Source: Arthrobacter cavernae
GTDB taxonomy: Bacteria > Actinomycetota > Actinomycetes > Actinomycetales > Micrococcaceae
Reading direction: 5' to 3'
Assembly (NCBI RefSeq): GCF_017368795.1
Contig: NZ_JAFNLL010000034.1
Location: forward strand, 1-51,687
DNA: 51,687 nt
A program made the position numbers and the translations under genes. The notes beneath the pieces are model-generated. The model saw only the letters and a program-made list of their open reading frames with translations. It had not been told where the DNA came from and did no database searches. This document shows, piece by piece, positions 33,192-41,916 of this stretch; positions within the stretch are counted from its first letter, which is position 1; each line of letters begins with the position of its first letter.

Positions 33192-35807
33192 TCAGTGAAC
33201 GGCCACCCCGGCAGCCTGCGCCGTGAGGGCACGGAGCAGGTGGCTGCGCTGTTCGATGATGATGCGCCGCAGGGCCCGCGGCGCCTCGGTCCGGGCTGCC
33301 AGCCACTCGTCGCTTTGCCGCAGCACGGGGTGCTCCAGCGGCGCCATGCCCTCGGCCAGGTCCTGGCCCTCCGGGAACAGTCCCCGCACGATCCTGCCGG
33401 CGATTTCGATGCTGCGCTCCGCCCAGATCCGCTCCAGGCAGTCGAAGTACGGCCTCGTGTAGGGCTCCAGCAGTTCGGCTGGGCCTGTGGCGAACCCTGC
33501 GATGGTGGCGCTCAGGATCTCGTTGGAGAGCGACGTGCCGTTGACCGCGGCTTCCCATGCTGCGGCCTTGACGGCGGCGTCCGGGCGGGCTGCCGAGGCC
33601 GTGGCATGCCCTTCGCGGCCCGCGGCCGTGTTGTCGTCTGCCAGTTCGGCGTCGAGCGCGTCCTGGGTGGCAGCGCCGTTGGCCGCCAGCGCCTGCCAGA
33701 GGCTCCAGCGCAGTTCCGCGTCAACGGCCAGGCCAGGGATGACGGTGCTGCCGTCCAGTATTCCGCGCACGAGTGCCAGCTCGGCGGCGTCGTGCCGGGA
33801 AACATCCGCAACGGTCCGCGCCCAGGCGAGCTGCTGGTCGGATCCCGCTTCGGCCGTCCGCAGCTGCCGCGCCGCGACGGCAAGGAAACCGCTGCGGACC
33901 GTGCCGCGGGCGTGGGCCGGGACATAGCGCTCGACGGCGGTGGCGGCGTTTCCGAGTACGTTCACCAGCACGCCGATCCCGGTCTCCGCCGGGGCGAACT
34001 GCTCGACTGCGAACACGTACAGTTCGGCAGGTGTGACGCCGTCGCGCGCCGAATCCCAGAGGGCCGTCCAGCACAGGGCGCGTGCCATCGGGTCGGTGAT
34101 ACGGTCCAGCGAGGCCCGCACGGTGGCCTCGGACGTGGCGTCGAGCCTGACCTTGGCGTAGCTGAGGTCCTCGTCGTTGACGAGCAGGAGGGCCGGCCGT
34201 GGCTGCCCAGCCAGGGCGGCCACCAGCGTCGCCGCGCCCGAGACATCGGCGTCGACGCTCCCGGTCCGGAGCAGTGCTCCTGCGGAGTCAAAGTCGTACA
34301 GCCCGATCCGCAGCCGGTGCGGCCGGTGCTCCTGCCTGCCCGTGAGGGGATCCACGGAGTCCTGCTCGAGGATCACGGCGCCCATCACGCCGTCGTCGTC
34401 GGTGACGGTGGCCGTGAGGGTGGAAATCCCGGAGGTCTGCAGCCATTGCCCGGCCCATTCGCCCAGATCCCGGCCCGAGGCGGCGCTGAGTGCGGACAGG
34501 AGGTCCTGCAGCGAGGTGTTGCCGAATTCGTGGTCGCGGAAGTACTGCCGGGACCCTTCGATGAACGGCTCGAAGCCCACATAGGCCACCAACTGCTTGA
34601 GCACCGAGGCGCCCTTGGCGTAGGTGATGCCGTCAAAGTTCTGCTTGGCGGCTTCGAGATCCGGGATGTCGGCCACGATCGGGTGGGTGGTGGGCAGTTG
34701 GTCCTGGAGATACGCCCACGCCTTGCGCTTGTTGGCGAAGTTCACCCAGGCGCTGTTCCAGTCGGTGGCCTTGTCCACGCCCAGGGTGCCCATGTAGTCG
34801 GCGAAGGACTCCTTGAGCCACAGATCATCCCACCAGCCCATGGTGACGAGGTCGCCGAACCACATGTGCGCCATCTCGTGCATCAGCGTGTTGGCGCGGG
34901 CCTGGTACTGCGCATCCGTGGCACGGGAGGCGAAGACGTACTTTTCGGTGAAGGTCACCAGGCCCGGGTTTTCCATGGCGCCGAGGTTGTACTCGGGCAC
35001 GAAGGCCTGGTCATATTTGCCCCAGGGGTAGGGGTAGTCGAAGAGCTCGTTGAAGAAGTACAGGCCGTTCCTGGTCAGCCGGAAGAGCTCCTCGGCGTCG
35101 AAGGAGTCCCGCATCGAGGCCCGGCAGTAGAGTGCCAGCGGCACGTCCAGGGTCCTGCCGTCGTCGAGCGTCTTGCTCCAGCGCGATTCGGCTTTGAAGT
35201 AGGGTCCGGCGAGCACGGTGGTGATGTAGGTGGACATCCTCTTGGTGGTGGCAAAGTCCCAGCGGCTGGCCGCCGGGTCCTCGGCCAGGACCGTGCGTGC
35301 CGCCTCGGCGCCGTTGGATGCCACGTGCCAGCCTGTGGGGGCGGTGACGTGGAACGTGAACTCCGCTTTGAGGTCCGGCTGCTCGAAGTTGGCGAAGACG
35401 CGGCGGGCGTCGGCGGGCTCGTACTGCGTGTAGAGGTAGCACTGGCCGTCGGCCGGGTCCACGAAGCGGTGCAGGCCCTCGCCGGAGCGGCTGTAGAGCG
35501 CGGTGCCCGTGACCGTCACCTCGTTCTCGGCCTGCAGCCTCCCCAGGAGGATCCGCCCGCGGTCCACCGCCCGTGCAAGGTCCAGCTCCATGCCGTTGAG
35601 GACCACGCTGTGCACACCGCCTCCGATGAAGTCCAGGAAGGTGGACGAGCCGGGTTCCGCGGCGAAGGCGATGGTGCTGGTGCTGTTGTAGCCTGCGACG
35701 GCGGGATCTGCCGCCTGCCGCACGTCCAGGGAGACGTCGTAGCGGTGTGTGCTGATCAGGGCTGAACGGGCAGCGGCTTCATCGCGCGAGAGGTTGTGAT
35801 TCGACAC
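33192..35807 (-). CDS. pepN: Aminopeptidase N, M1 family (871 aa)
   Basis: Zinc metallopeptidase removing N-terminal residues from peptides, probably cytoplasmic since no signal peptide is seen. The exopeptidase motif is NLGAMENPGLVTF (~265-277). The zinc site is TLMHEMAHMWFGDLVT (~308-323) with the third ligand in LWLKESFADYMG. The long C-terminal ERAP1-like helical domain (~530-871) is present. The start is a GTG at 35807, four bases after the YeiH stop. It converges on the lipoate ligase with a 23-base gap. Confidence 0.95.
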   Translation of the reverse strand: MSNHNLSRDEAAARSALISTHRYDVSLDVRQAADPAVAGYNSTSTIAFAAEPGSSTFLDFIGGGVHSVVLNGMELDLARAVDRGRILLGRLQAENEVTVTGTALYSRSGEGLHRFVDPADGQCYLYTQYEPADARRVFANFEQPDLKAEFTFHVTAPTGWHVASNGAEAARTVLAEDPAASRWDFATTKRMSTYITTVLAGPYFKAESRWSKTLDDGRTLDVPLALYCRASMRDSFDAEELFRLTRNGLYFFNELFDYPYPWGKYDQAFVPEYNLGAMENPGLVTFTEKYVFASRATDAQYQARANTLMHEMAHMWFGDLVTMGWWDDLWLKESFADYMGTLGVDKATDWNSAWVNFANKRKAWAYLQDQLPTTHPIVADIPDLEAAKQNFDGITYAKGASVLKQLVAYVGFEPFIEGSRQYFRDHEFGNTSLQDLLSALSAASGRDLGEWAGQWLQTSGISTLTATVTDDDGVMGAVILEQDSVDPLTGRQEHRPHRLRIGLYDFDSAGALLRTGSVDADVSGAATLVAALAGQPRPALLLVNDEDLSYAKVRLDATSEATVRASLDRITDPMARALCWTALWDSARDGVTPAELYVFAVEQFAPAETGIGVLVNVLGNAATAVERYVPAHARGTVRSGFLAVAARQLRTAEAGSDQQLAWARTVADVSRHDAAELALVRGILDGSTVIPGLAVDAELRWSLWQALAANGAATQDALDAELADDNTAAGREGHATASAARPDAAVKAAAWEAAVNGTSLSNEILSATIAGFATGPAELLEPYTRPYFDCLERIWAERSIEIAGRIVRGLFPEGQDLAEGMAPLEHPVLRQSDEWLAARTEAPRALRRIIIEQRSHLLRALTAQAAGVAVH

Positions 35808-35811
35808 ACAG

Positions 35812-36861
35812 CTATCTAATCATGATCCAGACGGCGCCCAGTCCCAGGACTGCGATGAGCAGCCAGGACCCCAAGGCGAGCAGCAAGGCCCGGCCTCCGG
35901 TGTGCAGCAGTGTGCGGACGCGCACGGCCGAACCGAGTCCGAACAATGCTGCTGCCAGGAGCAGGTCCTGCACCCCGCCGGCGGCCTCGAGAGCCGCCGG
36001 GGACGCCCAACCCAGCGAGCGGACGCCCACCATGGCCATGAAGCCGAGCACGAACAGCGGCACCACCGGCGGGAAGGTGCGGCGGGTGTCCGGCCCGCCG
36101 GCCGCGAGGCTGTCGGCCTGCTCGCTGCGGTGCGCGAGCCGTTGCTGGACCCCCGCCGCCGCGGTGATGGGGGCCAGCAGGATCACCCTCGTCAGCTTGA
36201 CGACTACGGCGATGCCGAGCGCCGCGGTGCCGGCAGTCTGCGCTGTGGCCACCACCTGGCCGACGTCGTGCACCGAGGCTCCGGTCCACGCGCCGAAGCG
36301 CTCCGGGGTGAGTCCGAGGGGGTGCATGAGGAGCGGGAGCACCCCGATGGCAAGCGTCCCGCACAGGGTGACGAGGGCCACGGGCAGCACGGTGTCCTGG
36401 TGCCTGATGCGGCGCACGGCAGCCATGGCGCCGATGGCCGAGGCGCCGCAGATCGAGAATCCGGTGGCGATCAGCAGCGCTGTTTCGCTGGGCAGGCGCA
36501 GCAGCCGGGCCATGCCGTACGTGCCGGTGAAGCTGGCCAGCACCACGCCGGTGATCAGCAGCAGCGAGATCCAGCCCAGGCCGAGCACATCCACCATGCT
36601 GACCTTCAGTCCGAGCAGCACGATGCCGGCCCGCATGAGGTGCTTGCCGGCGAAGTCCAGGCCGGGGCGGGCGCGCCCTGCAGTCCACACGGCTGTGCCC
36701 GGTATATTTGCTGAGAGCAAGCCCAAAGCAACAGCTGCCGTCATGGCCGGCAGCACGGGCAGCAGGGCATGGATAGTGAAGGCCAGTCCTGTTGCCGCGA
36801 CGGCCAAGACCAGCCCGGGCCCCAACCGGGCCAGCGGTCTGAAGTACCTGTTGAACGGCAT
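35812..36861 (-). CDS. YeiH-family putative sulfate exporter (349 aa)
   Basis: Integral membrane protein of the Cons_hypoth698/YeiH family, with about ten hydrophobic helices. Family motifs include AGIVLLGLKVSM (~78-89), ATGFSICGASAIGAMAAV (~130-147) and GASVHDVGQVVATAQTAG (~195-212). The ATG at 36861 (MPFNRYFRPLARL) is preferred; an upstream ATG at 36927 adds 22 residues that do not look like the family. It is followed after 4 bases by pepN. Sulfate export is a family-level annotation, not demonstrated. Confidence 0.88.
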   Translation of the reverse strand: MPFNRYFRPLARLGPGLVLAVAATGLAFTIHALLPVLPAMTAAVALGLLSANIPGTAVWTAGRARPGLDFAGKHLMRAGIVLLGLKVSMVDVLGLGWISLLLITGVVLASFTGTYGMARLLRLPSETALLIATGFSICGASAIGAMAAVRRIRHQDTVLPVALVTLCGTLAIGVLPLLMHPLGLTPERFGAWTGASVHDVGQVVATAQTAGTAALGIAVVVKLTRVILLAPITAAAGVQQRLAHRSEQADSLAAGGPDTRRTFPPVVPLFVLGFMAMVGVRSLGWASPAALEAAGGVQDLLLAAALFGLGSAVRVRTLLHTGGRALLLALGSWLLIAVLGLGAVWIMIR

Positions 36862-36973
36862 GCTCCAACCCTGCCCGATGACGGCCGGAAAATGCGAACC
36901 GGTGAGCACCCGGACCCCGCAACACAATGAGTGCGTAATGCGTTCGAATCAAAAAGGTGATTGTCTAATTCCC

Positions 36974-38530
36974 ATGTCTGAGCTATTCCAGGGTTACTCC
37001 GAGGCCGCGGCCCGCAGCGGTGCCTACGACGAGATGTTTGCTCCCGGCCAACTGGCCCGAAAATCGTACGGCCAGGTGGCCGGTGCCCTCAGTGAGCTGT
37101 CCCTGGCGGATGTCACCGCCCGGGCCGACTCCATGGCGCGGACGTTCCTGGACCGTGGCGTGACCTTCGACTACGCAGGGGAGGAGCGGCCGTTTCCCCT
37201 GGACATCGTGCCGCGGGTGATCCCGGCCGATGAATGGGACGTCCTGGAACGTGGCGTCGCCCAGCGTGTCCATGCGCTCGAGGCGTTCCTGAACGACGTC
37301 TACGGCCGCATGTCGGTGGTCTCCGACGGCGTGATTCCCCGGCAGTTGGTCACCACCAGCGCCCACTTCCACCGGGCCGTGCACGGCTTCGAACCGGCCG
37401 GCGGCGTCCGCGTGCATGTGTCCGGCATCGACGTCGTCCGTGACTCCGCTGGCACGTTCCGGGTCCTTGAGGACAACGTCCGGGTCCCCTCGGGGGTCAG
37501 CTACGTGCTGGAGAACCGCCAGGCCATGGCCAAGGGCCTGCCGGAGGCCTTTGGCCAGCAGCACATCCGCCCTGTGGAGGAATACCCGCGCCGGCTCCTG
37601 TCCGCGTTGCGCAAAACCGCGCCGTCCGGCGTCGACGATCCCACGGTCGTCGTCCTGACCCCTGGCGTCTTCAACAGCGCCTACTTCGAGCACACCCTGC
37701 TGGCAGGGCTCATGGGCGTGGAACTCGTGGAGGGCCGCGACCTCATCTGCCGCGGAAACCGTGTGTACATGCGCACCACGGCCGGCGAGCAGCGCGTGGA
37801 CGTCATCTACAAGCGCATCGACGACGACTTCCTGGATCCGCTGCAGTTCCGCTCCGATTCGATGCTCGGCTGCCCGGGCCTGGTCAACGCCGCCCGGGCC
37901 GGTGGCGTCACCATCGCCAATGCCGTGGGCAACGGCGTTGCCGACGACAAGCTCGTGTACAGTTACGTGCCGGACCTCATCCGGTACTACCTGCACGAGG
38001 AGCCCGTGATCGCCAACGTCGATACGTTCCGGCTTGAGGAAAAGGAAGCCCGGGAACACGTGCTGGACCGTCTGGAAGAACTCGTGGTCAAACCCGTGGA
38101 CGGCTCCGGCGGCAAGGGACTGGTGATCGGACCGGACGCCTCCAAGGAAGAACTCGATGCCCTGCGCAAGCGTGTGATCGCCGATCCGCGCGGCTGGATC
38201 GCGCAGCCGGTGCTGCAGCTGTCCACGGTGCCCACCCTGTCTGGAGACCGTTTCGGCCCGCGCCACGTGGACCTGCGGCCGTTCGCGGTCAACGACGGCG
38301 ACGACGTCTGGGTCCTGCCCGGCGGACTCACCCGCGTGGCCCTCAAGGAGGGCTCGCTGATCGTGAATTCCAGCCAGGGCGGCGGCTCCAAGGACACCTG
38401 GGTCCTTGCGGACACCCCGCAGCTTCCCGCCGAGGCGCTGCCACGCCAGACGGTCACCGTCCGCGAACAGGTCTCAGTCTGGCCCGTGGAAAGCAACTGG
38501 CGTGACCGCCAGACGGACCAGCAGCAGTGA
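36974..38530 (+). CDS. Circularly permuted ATP-grasp protein (518 aa)
   Basis: Predicted ATP-dependent amide or peptide ligase of the DUF404/DUF407 family. Conserved blocks are YDEMFAPGQLARKSY near the N-terminus, EDNVRVPSGVSYVLENR (~170-186), DDFLDPLQFRSDSMLGCPGL (~278-297), NAVGNGVADDKLVYSYVPDL (~315-334) and KPVDGSGGKGLVIGP (~374-388), the nucleotide-binding Gly-rich loop. Near 470 comes SSQGGGSKDTW. First gene of a three-gene operon with an alpha-E protein and a transglutaminase. The product made is unknown; comparative work on such clusters proposes a peptide-like modification or metabolite. Confidence 0.92.
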   Translation: MSELFQGYSEAAARSGAYDEMFAPGQLARKSYGQVAGALSELSLADVTARADSMARTFLDRGVTFDYAGEERPFPLDIVPRVIPADEWDVLERGVAQRVHALEAFLNDVYGRMSVVSDGVIPRQLVTTSAHFHRAVHGFEPAGGVRVHVSGIDVVRDSAGTFRVLEDNVRVPSGVSYVLENRQAMAKGLPEAFGQQHIRPVEEYPRRLLSALRKTAPSGVDDPTVVVLTPGVFNSAYFEHTLLAGLMGVELVEGRDLICRGNRVYMRTTAGEQRVDVIYKRIDDDFLDPLQFRSDSMLGCPGLVNAARAGGVTIANAVGNGVADDKLVYSYVPDLIRYYLHEEPVIANVDTFRLEEKEAREHVLDRLEELVVKPVDGSGGKGLVIGPDASKEELDALRKRVIADPRGWIAQPVLQLSTVPTLSGDRFGPRHVDLRPFAVNDGDDVWVLPGGLTRVALKEGSLIVNSSQGGGSKDTWVLADTPQLPAEALPRQTVTVREQVSVWPVESNWRDRQTDQQQ

Positions 38531-38596
38531 CCGCGGTATGGCCGCAACGCAAACCATTGAACGTCGACCCGCAGGACGCGAAGGAGGCACAGTCCC

Positions 38597-39523
38597 ATGC
38601 TGAGCCGTATTGCTGAATCACTTTTCTGGATTGGGCGCTACGTGGAACGGGCCGATGGCACCGCCCGGATCCTCGACGTCCACCTGGAACGGCTTAACCA
38701 CCTGCCCCTGGAAGAACAGCGCAGCGTGGCGCGCGCGCTCCTTGCCGTGATGGGGGCCAGGCCGCAGAGCGAGGACTTCGGGCTGCCGGAACTTCTCCAC
38801 TCACTCGCCTACGACAAACAGAGCGCATCGTCCATCGCAGGCGCACTCAGTGCTGCGCGGGAAAACGCCCGCCGGGCCCGCGAGACGGTGTCCTCGTCGA
38901 TGTGGGAGGGCCTGAACACCACGTACTACGGGCTGAACCAGCACCGCAAGGATGTTGTGGGCACCTACCGTTTCTGCAACTGGGTCCTGGAACGGACCGC
39001 CATGGTGCGCGGCCTGGCCGACTCCACCGTGAGCCACGACGAAAGCTGGCTCTTCCTGGTCCTGGGCCGTTCCCTGGAACGGGCCGACATGACGGCCCGG
39101 ATGCTGTCCACCCGGGACGTCCAGTCCGCCGGCATGTCCTGGGTGAACATGCTGCGCTGCGCGGGCGCCTACGAGTCCTTCCTGCGGACGCGCCGGGCCG
39201 CCTTCGGTGACCAGCACGCTGCCGAATTCCTGCTGCTGGACAGGTTGTTCCCGCGCTCCATCGTGTTCGCCCTCCGCGACGCCGATGAATGCCTCGCCAA
39301 GCTGGACCCCTCGGCCCAGCGCGTCGGCTTCATCAACGATGCCCGGCGCATTGTGGGCCAGGCTCGCACCTTCCTCGAGTTCCACCGCACGGACGACCTC
39401 ATGTCAGAGCTCCCTGAACACATGGAACGTGTGCAGAAAGCCGTGACGCAGGCGTCCGACGCGATTTCCCGTAAGTACTTCAATCAGGCGGATGAGCATG
39501 CCTGGGTGGGAGAAGTTTCATGA
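38597..39523 (+). CDS. Alpha-E domain-containing protein (308 aa)
   Basis: All-helical DUF403 protein of unknown biochemistry. Typical family blocks are MLSRIAESLFWIGRYVERAD at the N-terminus, ARENARRARETVSSSMWEGLN (~90-110), LVLGRSLERADMTARML (~152-168) and FLLLDRLFPRSIVFAL (~210-225), all rich in conserved Arg/Glu. It probably works with the ATP-grasp enzyme, from which it is separated by 66 bases, and it overlaps the transglutaminase gene by four. Confidence 0.92.
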   Translation: MLSRIAESLFWIGRYVERADGTARILDVHLERLNHLPLEEQRSVARALLAVMGARPQSEDFGLPELLHSLAYDKQSASSIAGALSAARENARRARETVSSSMWEGLNTTYYGLNQHRKDVVGTYRFCNWVLERTAMVRGLADSTVSHDESWLFLVLGRSLERADMTARMLSTRDVQSAGMSWVNMLRCAGAYESFLRTRRAAFGDQHAAEFLLLDRLFPRSIVFALRDADECLAKLDPSAQRVGFINDARRIVGQARTFLEFHRTDDLMSELPEHMERVQKAVTQASDAISRKYFNQADEHAWVGEVS

Positions 39524-40371
39524 CCCGTCTGAGCATCGTGCACAAGACTGCCTACAAATACAACCGCCGCGTGACCCTGTCGTACAACGAGGCACGCATG
39601 ACTCCTTTGACGGATCCGCAGCAGGTGGTGCTGGAATCCTCCCTCAAGGTGTCGCCGTCGCACGCCTCCGTCAGCACCTACCGGGACTATTGGGGCACCC
39701 GCGTGACGGCTTTTGACATGCAGGTGCCGCACGAACGCCTCGAGGTCGTGGCAACCGCCACGGTGGAGGTCCACCGCACCGAGCGGGTGGCCACTGAGGA
39801 CGACATCGTCGGCTGGGACGTCATCGGCTCCGAGGTGACCCGCGACGAATTCAGCGACTGGCTGCCGCAGTCCCGGCTTAGCGGACCCGGCGAGGAAGTC
39901 TTGGCAATCGTTCCGGGCGTGGTGGCCGGCAAGAATCCGCACGAGGCCGCGATGGCCATCTTCGAATGGATGCGCGGCGAAATGACCTACATGAAGGGCA
40001 CCACGGGCGTCACCACCAACGCCGAGGAAGCCTGGAACCAGCGCCAAGGCGTGTGCCAGGACCTGGCTCATCTGGCCATCGGAGCCCTGCGCAGCTGCGG
40101 GATTCCCGCACGCTACGTCTCGGGCTACATCCACCCGCGATCCTCCGCGGCCATCGGCGAAGCCGTCGCAGGGCAGTCGCATGCCTGGCTGGAATGGTGG
40201 GACGGGGAATGGCGCAGCTGGGACCCCACCAACCACAAGCCGGCCGGCGACTTCCACGTGACCGTGGCCCGCGGGCGCGACTACCGGGACGTGCCCCCGC
40301 TGAAGGGTGTGCTGTCCGGCGGCGGAGGCTCAGCCCTCGCGGTCACCGTGGAGATCACCCGCCTGGCGTAG
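39520..40371 (+). CDS. Transglutaminase-like cysteine protease family protein (283 aa)
   Basis: An N-terminal beta domain (~1-140; SIVHKTAYKYNRRVTLSYNE) is followed by the transglutaminase core with a Cys-His-Asp triad: Cys in RQGVCQDLAHLAI (~182), His in GQSHAWLEWW (~224) and Asp in WDPTNH (~238). It ends with ARGRDYRDVPPLKGVLSGGG. No signal peptide, so cytoplasmic. It may cut or rearrange the amide bond made by the ATP-grasp partner. Start overlaps the alpha-E stop (ATGA). Confidence 0.93.
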   Translation: MTRLSIVHKTAYKYNRRVTLSYNEARMTPLTDPQQVVLESSLKVSPSHASVSTYRDYWGTRVTAFDMQVPHERLEVVATATVEVHRTERVATEDDIVGWDVIGSEVTRDEFSDWLPQSRLSGPGEEVLAIVPGVVAGKNPHEAAMAIFEWMRGEMTYMKGTTGVTTNAEEAWNQRQGVCQDLAHLAIGALRSCGIPARYVSGYIHPRSSAAIGEAVAGQSHAWLEWWDGEWRSWDPTNHKPAGDFHVTVARGRDYRDVPPLKGVLSGGGGSALAVTVEITRLA

Positions 40372-40377
40372 TCCTGC

Positions 40378-41829
40378 CTACCACGGCGAGGGCTTGTAGT
40401 CCTTGAGGAAGACGCCGTACTGGTCCTCGCCGTTTTCGCCCATGACGATGGGGTCGTACACGCGTGCCGCCCCGTCCACGAGGTCCAGCGGCGCATGGAA
40501 GCCTTCTTCCATGAGCCGGACCTTGGTGTAGTGCGGGCGCTCGTCAGTGATCCAGCCGGTGTCGACGGCGGTCATGAGTATGCCGTCGGCGTCCAGCATT
40601 TCTTGGGCGCTCGTGCGGGTCATCATGTTCAAGGCGGCCTTGGCCATGTTGGTGTGCGGGTGGCCCGGGCCCTTGTAGGCCCGGGAAAACTGCCCCTCCA
40701 TGGCGGAAACGTTCACGATGTACTTGCGGCGTGCCGTCGAACGCTTCATGGCGCCGCGGAGCCGGCTGACCAGCAGGAACGGGGCCGTGACGTTGCACAG
40801 CTGGACCTCAAGCATTTCGAGCGGATCCACCTCGTCCACTACCTGCGTCCAGCTGTTGATGGCGGCCAAGTCCGGAACCAGGCCGCCGGCGTCGATCGCG
40901 GTGCCGGCGGCGATGCGCTCCAGTGATGCCGAACCGGTCGACAACGCCAGCGAGGTGATGGCGTCACCGGCCAGGACCGGATGTTCGGTCACGCTGCTGG
41001 CCAGGGCCAAGGGGTGCTTGTCGTGGGCGTGGCCGAACGTCACCAGTTCCGGTCCGCCGTTGGCAGGCAGGAGCTCGGCGGGGAGGGGTTCGTCCTCGGC
41101 GTCGACCAGCGGCTTGTAAGCGTTGCCGGAACGCCGGACGGTCTGGGCCGCGTTGTTGATGATGATGTCCAGCGGGCCGGCCTCGTTCAGGGAGTCCGTC
41201 AGCGCCATGACCTGGGACGGGTCGCGGAGGTCGATGCCAACGATCCGCAGCCGGTGCAGCCATTCCGCGCTGTCTTCCATGGCAGCGAAGCGGCGTGCCG
41301 CATCCTTGGGGAACCTGGTGGTGATGGTGGTGTGGGCGCCGTCCCTGAGGAGGCGGAGGGCAATGTACATGCCGATCTTGGCCCGGCCGCCCGTCAGCAG
41401 TGCCCGGCGTCCGCTCAGATCCGTGCGGGCATCGCGCTTGCTGTGGCTGAAGGCGGCACATTCCGGGCAGAGCTGGTGGTAGAAGGCGTCAACCTGCGTG
41501 TAGTGCTGCTTGCAGATGTAGCAGGGGCGTGAGCGGATCAGGTGGCCCGCGACTTCGCCCGTTGCCGAGGTGGCCAGCTTGTTGCCGCGGGTTTCGTCGT
41601 CGATCCGGTCCGGGGCGGCGGTAGCTGTCAGAGCGATGACAGCGCGGTCGGCCTCGGCGATCAGATCGCGCTTGGTGACGCGCCGGTGCCGTTTGACGGC
41701 CTTGAACATCTTGCCGGTGGCACGGCGGACCGCAACGTAGTCCGGGTGCTCCTCGTCGTAGACGTGGATCGTGGTCAGAACCTTGAGGCAGGCCTGGATC
41801 TCTTCAGGCGTCAGATCGGTGGAGCTCAT
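40378..41829 (-). CDS. SDR-like oxidoreductase with internal zinc-ribbon motif (483 aa)
   Basis: A helical N-terminal region (~1-95) leads to CYICKQHYTQVDAFYHQLCP (Cys 103, 106, 121, 124), a CxxC...CxxC motif expected to bind zinc. A Rossmann SDR domain follows, with TGGRAKIG (146-153) and IINNAAQTV (~223-231). The Ser of the SDR triad is in NVSAMEG (S375), but the usual YxxxK reads TNMAK (T393, K397); the nearest Tyr is Y385. The SDR part has an insertion of ~70 residues (~235-340). Substrate unknown. ATG at 41829. It converges on the transglutaminase with a six-base gap. Confidence 0.85.
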   Translation of the reverse strand: MSSTDLTPEEIQACLKVLTTIHVYDEEHPDYVAVRRATGKMFKAVKRHRRVTKRDLIAEADRAVIALTATAAPDRIDDETRGNKLATSATGEVAGHLIRSRPCYICKQHYTQVDAFYHQLCPECAAFSHSKRDARTDLSGRRALLTGGRAKIGMYIALRLLRDGAHTTITTRFPKDAARRFAAMEDSAEWLHRLRIVGIDLRDPSQVMALTDSLNEAGPLDIIINNAAQTVRRSGNAYKPLVDAEDEPLPAELLPANGGPELVTFGHAHDKHPLALASSVTEHPVLAGDAITSLALSTGSASLERIAAGTAIDAGGLVPDLAAINSWTQVVDEVDPLEMLEVQLCNVTAPFLLVSRLRGAMKRSTARRKYIVNVSAMEGQFSRAYKGPGHPHTNMAKAALNMMTRTSAQEMLDADGILMTAVDTGWITDERPHYTKVRLMEEGFHAPLDLVDGAARVYDPIVMGENGEDQYGVFLKDYKPSPW

Positions 41830-41916
41830 TGACCCGATTTTACAGCCTTGGAGGCCCATGGCCTGCCTCGAGGTTCCGCGACAGTATTCGGTGGTGCTGG
41901 TTCCTGGACCTGGTGC

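Noticed and set aside
33147..35765. 872-codon open frame on the plus strand opposite pepN
   Set aside because: It is exactly antisense to a complete aminopeptidase N with all motifs. Long antisense frames are expected in high-GC DNA. The translation is Gly/Val/Ala-rich with no family features.
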